Assembly: GCF_008807375.1 (NCBI RefSeq)
Contig: NZ_CP043311.1
Coordinates: 2,212,001-2,276,000 of the forward strand
Reading direction: 5' to 3'
From: Pseudomonas lalkuanensis
GTDB lineage: Bacteria > Pseudomonadota > Gammaproteobacteria > Pseudomonadales > Pseudomonadaceae
Length of the DNA: 64,000 nucleotides
Under the pieces are notes generated by a model. It was not told the origin of the DNA. It did no database searches and saw only the letters and a list, made by a program, of their open reading frames with translations. Below are positions 20,141 through 29,176 of the stretch, piece after piece. Numbering within the stretch: position 1 is the first letter of the stretch; each line of letters begins with the position of its first letter. A program made the position numbers and the translations under genes.

Positions 20141-21157
20141 ATGAAGGTCCGTCGCAGTGTTTGGCTGTTGATCGGGGCGCTTGCCTCGTTGTCCGCCATG
20201 GCCCAGGAGGCGCCGCTGGTGGAAGTGGCCGAACCGCAACGGGCGCTGGTGCGGGACGAACTGGTGACCTTCGGCTCCCTGCGTTCGGACGAGTCGGTGA
20301 TGATCCGCCCGGAAGTGGAGGGCAGGGTGGCCAACCTGCATTTCCAGGAAGGCCAGGCGGTCAAGGGCGGCGACCTGCTCATCAGCCTGGATGACGCCAT
20401 CGCCCGCGCCGAGCTGGCCCAGGCCCAGGCCAACCTGGACCTGGCGGAAAAGAGCTACCAGCGGGCGAAGATGCTGTTCTCCCGCGGTGCCAGCAATGCC
20501 CAGGCCCAGGATGAATCCCTGTCCCAGGAACAGGCCGCCCGCGCCAGCCTGGCGCTGGCCCAGGCGCGCCTCGACAAGACCCAGATCCGCGCCCCCTACG
20601 ACGGCACCCTCGGCCTGCGTCTGGTAAGCGTGGGCGACTACCTCAGTGCCGGCCAGGACATGGTCAACCTCGAAGTGCTGGACCCGCTGAAGGTGGATTT
20701 CCGCGTGCCGCAAAAAGCCGTCAGCCAGGTGAGCATCGGCCAGACGGTGGAGCTGAGCCTGGACGCCTATCCGGGCGAACGCTTCCGGGGTGCGATCATC
20801 GCCCTCAACCCGCGCCTGGACGAAGTCGGCCGCAGCCAGGCGATCCGCGCTCAGATTCCCAACCAGGACCACCGCCTCAAGCCCGGCCAGTTCGTGAAGG
20901 TGTCGGTGATCCTCGCCGAGCGCCCGGAGGCCCTGCTGATCCCCGAGGAAGCGGTGATGCCCCTGGGGCAACAGCTGTTCGTCAACCTGGTGGTGGACGG
21001 CAAGGTGGAGCGGCGTCCCATCAAGATCGGCCAGCGCCTGCGCGGCAAGGCCGAGGTCCGGGAGGGCCTGCAGGGCAACGAGCAGGTCATTACCGCGGGC
21101 TGGCAGAAAGTCAGCCCAGGGCTGGAGGTCCGCACCGTAGCGCGGGGTGGTGTATGA
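20141..21157 (+). CDS. RND efflux pump periplasmic adaptor (MFP) subunit
   Basis: 338 aa. A signal peptide ends near ASLSAMA|QEA. A lipoyl/barrel-sandwich half is followed by a helical hairpin rich in Ala/Gln (AELAQAQANLDLAEKSYQRA), the second lipoyl half with RAPYDGTLGLRLVSVGDYLS, and beta-barrel and membrane-proximal domains. It bridges the inner-membrane pump encoded next, overlapping by four bases, to an outer-membrane channel. No channel gene is adjacent, so the pair probably borrows one. Confidence 0.9.
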   Translation: MKVRRSVWLLIGALASLSAMAQEAPLVEVAEPQRALVRDELVTFGSLRSDESVMIRPEVEGRVANLHFQEGQAVKGGDLLISLDDAIARAELAQAQANLDLAEKSYQRAKMLFSRGASNAQAQDESLSQEQAARASLALAQARLDKTQIRAPYDGTLGLRLVSVGDYLSAGQDMVNLEVLDPLKVDFRVPQKAVSQVSIGQTVELSLDAYPGERFRGAIIALNPRLDEVGRSQAIRAQIPNQDHRLKPGQFVKVSVILAERPEALLIPEEAVMPLGQQLFVNLVVDGKVERRPIKIGQRLRGKAEVREGLQGNEQVITAGWQKVSPGLEVRTVARGGV

Positions 21158-24100
21158 CCCTCTCGGACGTGTGTATCCGCAGGCCGGTATTCGCCACCGT
21201 CCTGTCGCTGATCCTGGTCCTGCTCGGGCTGCTGGCCTACCAGCGGCTGGCAGTACGGGAATACCCCAACATCGACGTGCCCATCGTCACCGTCAACGTG
21301 ATCTACCCCGGCGCCAGCCCGGAGATCATGGAGTCCCAGGTGGCCCAGCCCATCGAGGACGTGCTGTCCGGCATCGAGGGCCTGGACTTCGTCGCCTCCA
21401 TCAGCCGTTCGGAAAACACCCAGATCACCGCCCAGTTCCGCCTCGGCACCAACGCCGACGAAGCGGCCAACGATGTGCGCGACCGCCTGGGCCGCGTGCG
21501 TGGCCTGTTGCCGGACGAGATCAACGAACCCATCGTGCAGAAGGTCGAGGCCGACGCCCAGCCGGTGATCTGGATCGCCTTCTACAGCGAGCAGCACTCG
21601 GCGATGGAGATTACCGATGTGCTGGAGCGGGTGATACGGGACCGCCTGCAGACCATTCCGGGTGTCTCGGAGGTGCAGATCCGGGGTGCCCGGCGTTTCG
21701 CCATGCGCATCTGGCTGGACCCGGAAAAGCTCGCCGCCCACGACCTCACCGTGCAGGACGTGGAAGATGCCCTGCGCCGGCAGAACGTGGAGATTCCCGC
21801 CGGCCGCATCGAGTCGGTGCAGCGCGAGTTCAGCGTGCTCTCGGAAACCGACCTGCGTACCCCGGAGGAATTCAACGACCTGATCCTCAACGACCAGCGC
21901 GGCTACCTGCTGCGCCTGGCCGATGTCGGCCACGCCGAGGTGGGCGCGGCGGACGAGCGCAGCATCGTGCGCTTCAACGGGCGCGCGGCGGTGTCCCTGG
22001 GGCTGGTCAAGCAGGCCACGGCCAACCCGCTGGAGATTTCCGACGGGCTCGATGCCGCGCTGCCGGAAGTCCGCGCCCTGCTGCCCGACGGCATGAAGAT
22101 GACCATCGCCAACGACAGCTCGCTGTTCATCCGCGAGTCCATCGACAACGTCTACACCACCATCTGGGAAGCGGTGGTGCTGGTCATCCTGATCATCTTC
22201 CTGTTCCTGCGCTCCCTGCGCGCCACCCTGATTCCCCTGGTCACCATCCCGGTCTCGCTGATCGGTGCCTTCAGCCTCATGGTGCTGCTGGGCTTCTCCA
22301 TCAACACCCTGACGCTGCTGGCCATGGTGCTCGCCATCGGCCTGGTGGTGGACGACGCCATCGTGGTGCTGGAGAACATCCACCGGCACATCGAAGAGGG
22401 CATGTCGCCGATCCAGGCGGCCTACAAGGGCAGCCGCGAGATCGCCTTCGCGGTGATCGCCATGACCCTCACCCTGGCGGCGGTCTATGCCCCCATCGGC
22501 TTCATGCAGGGGACCTCGGGCAAGCTCTTCACGGAGTTCTCCTGGACGCTCGCCGGCGCGGTGCTGGTGTCCGGCTTCGTCGCCCTGACCCTGTCGCCGA
22601 TGATGTGTGGCCGCCTGCTCAAGCCCCACGCGGCGCAGCAGCACGGGCGCTTCTACAACCTGGTGGAAGCCTTCCTCCACGCGCTGACCTACAGCTACCG
22701 CCACCTGCTGGAGCGGGTGCTGCGGGCCTGGATGCTGATCGTCCTGCTGCTGGCAGGCATCCTCGTTCTCTGCCTGGTGCTGTTCAGCGGCCTGCGCAGC
22801 GAGCTGGCGCCCACCGAAGACACCGGCACCATCGTCGGCTCCATCAACGGCCCCGACGGCGCCACCATCGAATACACCAGCCGTTACGCGAAGATGCTGG
22901 AGGAGGCCTACCAGTCGATCCCCGAAGCCAACCGCTACATGGTGGTGGTGGGGTTCCCGACAGTGGCCCAGGGGTTGTCATTCCTCAAGCTGGAGGACTG
23001 GGACGCCCGCGGGCGCAGTCAGTTCGAGATTCGCGACGAGCTGTTGCCCAAACTGCGTGATATCCCCGGCGTGCGTGCCTTCCCCATCAACCGGCCGCCC
23101 CTGGGGCAGAGCGCCCGCAACCAGCCGGTGAACTTCGTGATCCGCTCCTCGCTGGAGTACAGCGAGCTGCAGACCTACGTCGACCAACTGATGGAGCGGG
23201 TGCGCGACTATCCGGGGCTGGAGAGCCTGGACAGCGACCTCAAGCTCAACTCGCCGCAACTCAAGGTCACGGTCAACCGCGAGCAGGCCGTGGCCGTGGG
23301 CACCGACGTGGCCGCCATCGGACGCAGCCTGGAAAGCCTGTTCGGCAGCCGCCAGGTCACCCGCTTCAAGCAGAACGGTGAGCAGTACGACGTGTTGGTG
23401 CAACTGGCCAACGTCGACCGTAGCAACCCCGACGACCTCAACCGCGTCTATGTGCGTGGCCGCAACGACAGCATGGTGCAGCTGGCCAACCTGATCGACG
23501 TGCGGGAAACCGTCGCGCCTCGCGAGCTCAACCACTTCAACCAGTTGCGTGCGGTGACCGTCACCGCCAACGTCGGCTCCAGCTACACCCTGGGTGAGGC
23601 CCTGGATCACCTGGAGGACGCGGCGCGCGCGGTGTTCCCGCCAGAGACCCAGTTCGACTACACCGGCACCTCACGGGACTTCAAGGACTCCAGCAGCGGC
23701 GTGGCGCTGATCTTCGCCCTGGCCCTGGTGTTCATCTACCTGGTGTTGGCCGCGCAGTTCGAGAGCTTCATCGACCCGCTGATCATCCTCTTCAGCGTGC
23801 CGCTCTCCATGGCCGGTGCGCTGCTCGCGCTGACCATTTTCGGCGGCACCCTGAACATCTACTCCCAGGTGGGGATGGTCACCCTCATCGGCCTGATCAC
23901 CAAGCACGGCATCCTCATCGTCGAGTTCGCCAACCAGCTCCTGCGCCAGGGCATGGATCTGCACGAAGCGGTGATGGAAGCCTCGGTGAAGCGACTGCGG
24001 CCTATCCTGATGACCACTGGCGCGATGGTGCTGGGTTCCGTGCCCCTGGCCATCGCCACTGGCGCCGGCGCGGAAAGCCGGCAGCAGATCGGCATGGTGA

Positions 24101-24213
24101 TCGTCGGCGGCCTGCTGGTGGGTACCTTCTTCACCCTCTTCGTGGTGCCGACCCTCTACCAGCAGCTGCGCCGCTGGAAGCCGATCCACAGGCTGGAAAC
24201 CGCGCCTGCTTGA
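21154..24213 (+). CDS. RND efflux transporter, inner-membrane pump (HAE1-like)
   Basis: 1019-aa proton-driven pump with the AcrB/MexB layout: TM1 (FATVLSLILVLLGLLAY), porter domain 1, TM2-6 including LVVDDAIVVLENIHRHIEEG with the proton-relay Asp pair, TM7, porter domain 2, and the last TM block ending VGGLLVGTFFTLFVVPTLYQ. Drug, solvent or metabolite export is likely; the substrate is not predictable. The gene overlaps the adaptor gene (ATGA). A REP-type palindrome lies just downstream. Confidence 0.92.
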   Translation: MTLSDVCIRRPVFATVLSLILVLLGLLAYQRLAVREYPNIDVPIVTVNVIYPGASPEIMESQVAQPIEDVLSGIEGLDFVASISRSENTQITAQFRLGTNADEAANDVRDRLGRVRGLLPDEINEPIVQKVEADAQPVIWIAFYSEQHSAMEITDVLERVIRDRLQTIPGVSEVQIRGARRFAMRIWLDPEKLAAHDLTVQDVEDALRRQNVEIPAGRIESVQREFSVLSETDLRTPEEFNDLILNDQRGYLLRLADVGHAEVGAADERSIVRFNGRAAVSLGLVKQATANPLEISDGLDAALPEVRALLPDGMKMTIANDSSLFIRESIDNVYTTIWEAVVLVILIIFLFLRSLRATLIPLVTIPVSLIGAFSLMVLLGFSINTLTLLAMVLAIGLVVDDAIVVLENIHRHIEEGMSPIQAAYKGSREIAFAVIAMTLTLAAVYAPIGFMQGTSGKLFTEFSWTLAGAVLVSGFVALTLSPMMCGRLLKPHAAQQHGRFYNLVEAFLHALTYSYRHLLERVLRAWMLIVLLLAGILVLCLVLFSGLRSELAPTEDTGTIVGSINGPDGATIEYTSRYAKMLEEAYQSIPEANRYMVVVGFPTVAQGLSFLKLEDWDARGRSQFEIRDELLPKLRDIPGVRAFPINRPPLGQSARNQPVNFVIRSSLEYSELQTYVDQLMERVRDYPGLESLDSDLKLNSPQLKVTVNREQAVAVGTDVAAIGRSLESLFGSRQVTRFKQNGEQYDVLVQLANVDRSNPDDLNRVYVRGRNDSMVQLANLIDVRETVAPRELNHFNQLRAVTVTANVGSSYTLGEALDHLEDAARAVFPPETQFDYTGTSRDFKDSSSGVALIFALALVFIYLVLAAQFESFIDPLIILFSVPLSMAGALLALTIFGGTLNIYSQVGMVTLIGLITKHGILIVEFANQLLRQGMDLHEAVMEASVKRLRPILMTTGAMVLGSVPLAIATGAGAESRQQIGMVIVGGLLVGTFFTLFVVPTLYQQLRRWKPIHRLETAPA

Positions 24214-24218
24214 GGCCT

Positions 24219-24291
24219 GCGGGAGCGAATTCATTCGCGATTCGGTGGGTGGGGCTGCCGAGCAGCCATTCGCGAATGAATTCGCTCCTAC
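24219..24291. repeat. REP-type inverted pair (BIME-like)
   Basis: Two inverted units of about 22 bp (GGGAGCGAATTCATTCGCGA and its complement) flank a 30-bp spacer. The same unit recurs at 29062-29158. This is typical of Pseudomonas REP elements in intergenic space. Confidence 0.8.
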
Positions 24292-24316
24292 ACAAACCTA
24301 GCCCTCTGCAGATCAA

Positions 24317-24874
24317 CTACAACCGCTGAAAGAACATCGGATAGCGATTCACCAGCCCGTCCTCATCCAGCGTCAGCACCGCCTCGAAGCCGCTGCCGTC
24401 GAGGTTCTGGTAGAGGTAACGGGACTGGTCGAGGCGGGTATAGGCCTGGCGCATGCGCCGCACGGTCAGTTGCGGGGCTGCGACGAAGACCGTCTCGATC
24501 TCCCGCCGCTCGCCGGGGTTGAGGAACAGCCGCCAGATGCTCGGGCTGTTGGTGAAGGGCGTAGGCCAGAGGTCCAGGTCGAGGCTGCCGGACAGTTCCG
24601 GCAGCTTCTGGCCGTTGCCATCGAGCCAGTGCAGGCCGTCGCGGCGCAGGGTCAGGCTGCGGCTGCCACGTCCGTCGCGCACCGTGGCATTGAACGCCCG
24701 GGGCTCCCAGCCTTTCTCGTACTCCAGGGTGTAATTCAGGCGATAGGACTTGCCGTCGTCGTCGAAGGCCAGTATCCCGCCGTCTGCCCGGCGCCCCTCA
24801 AGGCGGAAGTCTTCCAGGCCCTGGGCGGGCGCCCGGTTGTTCCAGAGATGGGTCCAGAGGGCGGTGGTTCTCAT
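24317..24874 (-). CDS. Putative glycolipid-binding family protein (DUF1089-like)
   Basis: 185 aa, beta-rich. Features include LWNNRAPAQGLEDFRLEGRR, YRLNYTLEYEKGWEPRAFNA, HWLDGNGQKLPELSGSLDLD and WPTPFTNSPSIWRLFLNPGE, which match the family annotated as putative glycolipid-binding. No signal peptide or transmembrane segment is seen. The true ligand and role are not established. Confidence 0.75.
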   Translation of the reverse strand: MRTTALWTHLWNNRAPAQGLEDFRLEGRRADGGILAFDDDGKSYRLNYTLEYEKGWEPRAFNATVRDGRGSRSLTLRRDGLHWLDGNGQKLPELSGSLDLDLWPTPFTNSPSIWRLFLNPGERREIETVFVAAPQLTVRRMRQAYTRLDQSRYLYQNLDGSGFEAVLTLDEDGLVNRYPMFFQRL

Positions 24875-24954
24875 CGATTCAGGTCTCTTGGCGTTTGGTT
24901 GGCGCAGGTCGATGGATAAAAGGTAGCAACTGGTCGGGCGGCGGTTCCCCCGGG

Positions 24955-25302
24955 TCAGTCCAGCAGCAGGCCAACCTGCCGGATCTTCGGCAAGCGCGCC
25001 ACCACCAGCTGGTGCGAACGGGTGATCAGCTCGCGCAGCTCATCGTCGCCCATGGGGTAGGGCTGCTGCATGGCGATCCAGTGGGCGCGGGCCAGGTAGG
25101 GGGCGGGACTGATGCCGGGGCGGTCGACGTAACCGAGGAAGAGGTCCTTGTCGACCTTGAAGGCCAGGCCATCACCCAGGAAGTCGAGGATGGCGAACAT
25201 CTTGTTGCCGGTGATGGAAAACACCCGGTTGCTGCCCCATTTGAGGTCCTCCCGGGCGCCGGGCAGTTGCAGGCAGAAGGCGGCGACTTGGTCGGGGGTC
25301 AT
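24955..25302 (-). CDS. MmcQ/YjbR family DNA-binding-like protein
   Basis: 115 aa with the CyaY-like YjbR fold. Features: FCLQLPGAREDLKWGSNRVF, KMFAILDFLGDGLAFKVD, and RAHWIAMQQPYPMGDDELRE with ITRSHQLVVARLPK. Members are annotated as possible DNA-binding proteins; the function is unproven. AGGAACC precedes the start. It is 16 bp downstream of the MFS gene and probably co-transcribed with it. Confidence 0.83.
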   Translation of the reverse strand: MTPDQVAAFCLQLPGAREDLKWGSNRVFSITGNKMFAILDFLGDGLAFKVDKDLFLGYVDRPGISPAPYLARAHWIAMQQPYPMGDDELRELITRSHQLVVARLPKIRQVGLLLD

Positions 25303-25318
25303 GGCGGTTCCTGTTCCG

Positions 25319-26500
25319 TCAGGTTCGGGTTTCGCCGCGCAGCAGCCACAGGCTGAGCAGCATGCCGGTCAGCGCCATCAGGGCGGCGACCAGGAAGATG
25401 GCGGCAAAGCCTGTTTCACCGGCGATGGCGCCCATCAATGGCCCGGCGATGCCCAGGGCCAGGTCGAAGAATACCGCGTAGGCGCCCAGCGCCGAACTGC
25501 GGCTGGCGGCCGGAATACGCGTGACCGCTTCGACGCCCAGGGCAGGGTAGACCAGCGACAGGCCGAAACCGGTCAGGGCCGCGCCGGCCAGGGCCAGCCA
25601 GGGTGAGGTAGCGGCCCACAGCAGGAACAGGCCGAGGCTCTCCACGGCCAGACAGACGATGGCCACCCGATAGCCGCCCAGGTGCTTGATGGTGCCCACG
25701 AACAGCAGCCGCGCACCGATGAAGGCGCAGCCGAACGCGGTGAGGCAGTAGGCGGCGCCTTCCCAACCGACGCTGGCGTAATAGAGTGTGATGAAGGTGG
25801 CCAGGGCGCCGAAGCCGATGGAGCCCAGGGCCAGCGCGGTGCCATTGGGGGCGATGCGCAGGAATACGTTGCTGAAGGGCAATCGCTCGCCCTGGACGAT
25901 GGGCGAGGGGCGCTTCGGCCAGGCCAGCAGGAGGGCGATGGCGCAGAGCAGGGCGATCAGCCCGCCGATGCTCCACAGGCCCAGCGAGTCCACCATCACC
26001 ACGCCCAGGGGGGCGCCGATGGCCACGGCGCCGTAGGAGGCGATGCCATTGAACGAGATGACCCGCGCCATGTTCTCCGCGCCCACCAGGCCCACGCCCC
26101 AGCTGATGGAGCCGGTGCCCACCAGCCCCTGGCCGATGCCCAGCAGCACGCGCCCGCCCAGTAGCAGCAACAGGCTGGTCATTGGGAATTGCGCGAGGGA
26201 GGTGGAAAGGAAGGTCAACACCCCGGAGAGGCCGCAGCAGGCCATGCCGTACATTACCGCGCGCTTGGCGCCCAAGCGGTCGGCCAGGCTTCCGGACATG
26301 GGGCGGGAGAGGAGGGTGGCAAGGTATTGGGCACTGATGACGATCCCCGCCATCACCGAGCCATAGCCCATGTCGTCGTGCACGTAGCCGGGGAGCACCG
26401 CGATGGGCAGGCCAACGCAGAAGAAGCTGATGAAGGTGAAAAAGACGACGGTGATGATCTGCAGGGTATTGGAGGACGCGGACAGCCGTGGCGTGCTCAT
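25319..26500 (-). CDS. MFS transporter (YhhS-like)
   Basis: 393-aa, 12-TM major facilitator. The loop 2-3 motif [16 protein letters not shown], the helix-5 motif with [20 protein letters not shown], and the N-terminal [20 protein letters not shown] support the YhhS/arabinose-efflux-like group. Direction is probably export. The divergent or adjacent LysR regulator is separated by 100 bp and also on the minus strand, so a regulatory link is uncertain. Confidence 0.87.
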   Translation of the reverse strand: MSTPRLSASSNTLQIITVVFFTFISFFCVGLPIAVLPGYVHDDMGYGSVMAGIVISAQYLATLLSRPMSGSLADRLGAKRAVMYGMACCGLSGVLTFLSTSLAQFPMTSLLLLLGGRVLLGIGQGLVGTGSISWGVGLVGAENMARVISFNGIASYGAVAIGAPLGVVMVDSLGLWSIGGLIALLCAIALLLAWPKRPSPIVQGERLPFSNVFLRIAPNGTALALGSIGFGALATFITLYYASVGWEGAAYCLTAFGCAFIGARLLFVGTIKHLGGYRVAIVCLAVESLGLFLLWAATSPWLALAGAALTGFGLSLVYPALGVEAVTRIPAASRSSALGAYAVFFDLALGIAGPLMGAIAGETGFAAIFLVAALMALTGMLLSLWLLRGETRT

Positions 26501-26600
26501 GGCAGAACCTGGAAGCGGGAAGGTGGGCGGGGGTGCCGCCCATCATCCCTGACTCCCTGCGGCAAAGGAAGCTGGCTAATGGTTGTCTTGCTCGCCAACG

Positions 26601-27509
26601 TCAGATGATCGGCATCCCGGGATGGGACAAGGCTTGCGTCAGGTGCTCGATCCAGGCACGTACCGCCGGCAGCATGCCGCGCCTGTGGGTATAGACCGCC
26701 TGCAGGTGGCCGCCGGGCAGGCTCCATTGCGGCAACAGGCGTACGAGGGTGCCGTCGCGCAGCTCGGATTCGCAATTCATCTGCGGCAGCATGCTGAAGC
26801 CCAGGCCCGCCAGCGCCGCCTGCTTGCGCACGTCGAAATCCTCGATGCCCAGGCGGGCCTCCAGCACCACCTCGCGGCGATTGCCCTGGCCGTCCCGCAG
26901 GTAATGGTGGATGCGCCGGTCCGCTTCCAGCCCGCCCAGTGCCGGCAGCTGCTGGAGGTCGTCCGGGGTTTCGATGCGCTTGCCTTCGAGCAGGCTGGGG
27001 GCGGCCACCAGGAAGGCCTGGGCCGGACTCAATACGCGGGCGATCAGGGTCGGGTCTTCGTCGCCTTGCTCGCGCACCCGCAGGGCCACGTCCACGCCTT
27101 CTTCGCGCAGGTCGACGCGACGGTTGGTGAGCACCATGTCCAGTTGTACCAGCGGGTATTGCTGGAGGAAGTCGATGATCACCTGTTTCAGCACCTGATG
27201 CGCCAATTCGACCGGGCAGGACACCCGCAACCGGCCCCTGGGCTCGACGGTGAGGCTGGCCACCACTTCTTCGGCCTGTTCGGCCTCCAGCAGCATGGCC
27301 TGGCAATGGCGCAGGAAGCGCTCTCCGACGTCGGTCAGCGCCAGTTTGCGGGTGGTTCGTTGCAGCAGGCGTGCCCCGAGGCGGCCTTCCAGTTCGGCGA
27401 TGCGTCGCGACAGGCGCGACTTCGGCACGCCGAGCAGGCGGGCCGCCGCCGAGAAGCCGCCGTGCTCCACCACCTTGGCGAAGTAGAAGAGATCGTTGAG
27501 GTCTTGCAT
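26601..27509 (-). CDS. LysR-family transcriptional regulator
   Basis: 302 aa. The N-terminal winged helix (about 1-60) contains FAKVVEHGGFSAAARLLGVP and KSRLSRRIAELEGRLGARLL, and a periplasmic-binding-like effector domain follows. AGGACA lies before the start. It is divergent from the DUF1993 gene 151 bp away, the usual layout of a LysR regulator and its target, so that gene is the best candidate target. Effector unknown. Confidence 0.9.
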   Translation of the reverse strand: MQDLNDLFYFAKVVEHGGFSAAARLLGVPKSRLSRRIAELEGRLGARLLQRTTRKLALTDVGERFLRHCQAMLLEAEQAEEVVASLTVEPRGRLRVSCPVELAHQVLKQVIIDFLQQYPLVQLDMVLTNRRVDLREEGVDVALRVREQGDEDPTLIARVLSPAQAFLVAAPSLLEGKRIETPDDLQQLPALGGLEADRRIHHYLRDGQGNRREVVLEARLGIEDFDVRKQAALAGLGFSMLPQMNCESELRDGTLVRLLPQWSLPGGHLQAVYTHRRGMLPAVRAWIEHLTQALSHPGMPII

Positions 27510-27660
27510 GGATTTGTCCTGCAGTTGGGACGAACTATTGCTTCGAGGGACTTTACCGCGTCATTGCCTTGTCTGGCGGGACTTTTCAAGCACATTGCCG
27601 GGCGGTCGGCCAAGCGCTATATCTCTTGCTCTTCCACTCACCTGAAACGGAGCGATCACC

Positions 27661-28167
27661 ATGTCCTTGTCCATGTACGAGGTGTCCATCCCGGTCCTGG
27701 CGCGCATGCTCGGCAATCTTTCCAACCTGCTGAAAAAGGGCGAAGCCAACGCCCAGGCGCGCAGCATCGACCCCAAGGTGTACATCGATTCGCGCCTGGC
27801 GCCTGACATGTATCCCCTTGCCCGCCAGGTCCAGATCGCCAGCGACATGGCCAAAGGTTGCGCGGCCCGTCTGGCCGGCGTCGAGGTGCCGAGCTGGGAG
27901 GACACCGAGAGCACGTTCGACGAACTGCAGGCGCGTATCGCCAAGACCCTGGATTTCATCAAGGGCATCGATGCCGCCAAGCTGGAAGGCAGTGAAACCC
28001 GCACCGTCGTGCTGAAGATGCGCAGCGGAGAACTCAGCTTCAGCGGTCGCGACTACCTGCTCGGTTTCGCCATGCCGAACTTCTATTTCCATGTCACCGC
28101 GGCCTACGCCATCCTCCGCTACAACGGTGTCGACGTGGGCAAGATGGATTACCTGGGCGGGGTCTGA
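27661..28167 (+). CDS. DUF1993 family protein
   Basis: 168 aa. It begins MSLSMYEVSIPVLARMLGNL and contains PLARQVQIASDMAKGCAARL and GRDYLLGFAMPNFYFHVTAA ending YLGGV, which is the DUF1993 pattern. The family is distantly related to helical DinB-like proteins; function unknown. GGAGCGATCACC precedes the start. It is divergent from a LysR gene, which likely controls it. Confidence 0.82.
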   Translation: MSLSMYEVSIPVLARMLGNLSNLLKKGEANAQARSIDPKVYIDSRLAPDMYPLARQVQIASDMAKGCAARLAGVEVPSWEDTESTFDELQARIAKTLDFIKGIDAAKLEGSETRTVVLKMRSGELSFSGRDYLLGFAMPNFYFHVTAAYAILRYNGVDVGKMDYLGGV

Positions 28168-28188
28168 CGCTTAGGGGGCGCGGTTATT

Positions 28189-28257
28189 GATCCACCATTG
28201 GGGCTTCATCACAGCCTCCAATGGTGGATCGGTGGAACGTGATCCACCTTTGTTATT
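28189..28257 (+). promoter_or_regulatory. Two overlapping hairpins downstream of the DUF1993 gene
   Basis: GATCCACCATTGG at 28189 pairs with CCAATGGTGGATC at 28218. The motif GATCCACC recurs at 28241 and can pair instead with GGTGGA upstream of it; that second hairpin is followed by a T-rich run. The two are mutually exclusive. It may be a terminator with an alternative structure, or a DNA operator. Confidence 0.5.
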
Positions 28258-28380
28258 TTTTGTCCCATGGATGAGACGCTGAATCACGAAATCACCGTCT
28301 AATCAGCCTTTATCGACATGGATAGGATTACCCCCAATCCGATCGGCCGTCGCCGGTCGCCCAACTGAGGGTAACCAACC

Positions 28381-28989
28381 ATGAAACTCCTGCACCTCGA
28401 CTCCAGCATCCTCGGCGACGCCTCCGCCTCCCGCGAACTGAGCCGCGACGTGGTCGCCGCCTGGAAAGCTGCCGAGCCGGCCGCCCAGGTCACCTACCGC
28501 GACCTGGCAAGCGATGCCATCAGCCACCTGTCCGCCCTGAGCCTGGTTGCTGGCGGTACTCCCGCCGACCTGCGCGACGCCGCCCAGAAGCACGAAGCCG
28601 AACTGGGTGAAAGCACCCTGAATGAGTTCCTCGCCGCCGATGCGGTGGTCATCGGTGCGCCGATGTACAACTTCAGCGTCCCGAGCCAGTTGAAGGCCTG
28701 GATCGACCGCATCGCCGTCGCCGGCAAGACCTTCCGCTACACCGAGAACGGCCCGGAAGGCCTGGCCGGTGGCAAGAAGGTGGTGATCGTCAACACCGCA
28801 GGCGGTATCCACTCCGGCCAGGTGACCGGCCAGGCCCATGAGGACTACCTGAAGCTGGTGCTGAACTTCCTCGGCGTGACCGACATCGAAGTCGTCCGCG
28901 CCGAAGGCCTGGCCTATGGCGAAGAGCCTCGCGCCAACGCCATCAGCGCCGCCAAGCAGCAGATTGGCGAACTGTTCGCCACTGCCTGA
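28381..28989 (+). CDS. azoR: FMN-dependent NADH-azoreductase
   Basis: 202-aa flavodoxin-fold enzyme of the AzoR family that reduces quinones and azo compounds with NADH. Phosphate-binding N terminus [21 protein letters not shown]-contacting [19 protein letters not shown], and [10 protein letters not shown] are all present. A strong terminator follows. The 213-bp upstream interval holds the paired hairpins at 28189-28257. Confidence 0.92.
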   Translation: MKLLHLDSSILGDASASRELSRDVVAAWKAAEPAAQVTYRDLASDAISHLSALSLVAGGTPADLRDAAQKHEAELGESTLNEFLAADAVVIGAPMYNFSVPSQLKAWIDRIAVAGKTFRYTENGPEGLAGGKKVVIVNTAGGIHSGQVTGQAHEDYLKLVLNFLGVTDIEVVRAEGLAYGEEPRANAISAAKQQIGELFATA

Positions 28990-29004
28990 TTCGGTTCGCC
29001 GGAA

Positions 29005-29040
29005 AACACAAAGCCCCGCAATTGCGGGGCTTTGTGTTTT
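29005..29040 (+). terminator. Rho-independent terminator after azoR
   Basis: AACACAAAGCCCCGCA pairs with TGCGGGGCTTTGTGTT around an ATT-like loop and ends in T's; a long, strong stem. Confidence 0.92.
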
Positions 29041-29061
29041 GGGTGCGCTGCTGATTTTCCT

Positions 29062-29158
29062 GTGGGAGCGAATTTATTCGCGAAAGGGCCGCGTGGCAGC
29101 CCCAACGAATCCAAAGGGCAGACCTGCGGTCTGCATCGCGAATGAATCCGCTCCCACA
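29062..29158. repeat. REP-type inverted pair, second copy
   Basis: TGTGGGAGCGAATTTATTCG and its complement at 29134-29156 form an inverted pair around a 50-bp spacer. Same unit as at 24219-24291. Confidence 0.8.
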
Positions 29159-29176
29159 ATCAGGCGCAGATCGTCC

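Noticed and set aside
20851-22704. 617-codon minus-strand frame
   Set aside because: Shadow of the RND adaptor and pump genes; composition biased to His, Gln and Gly.
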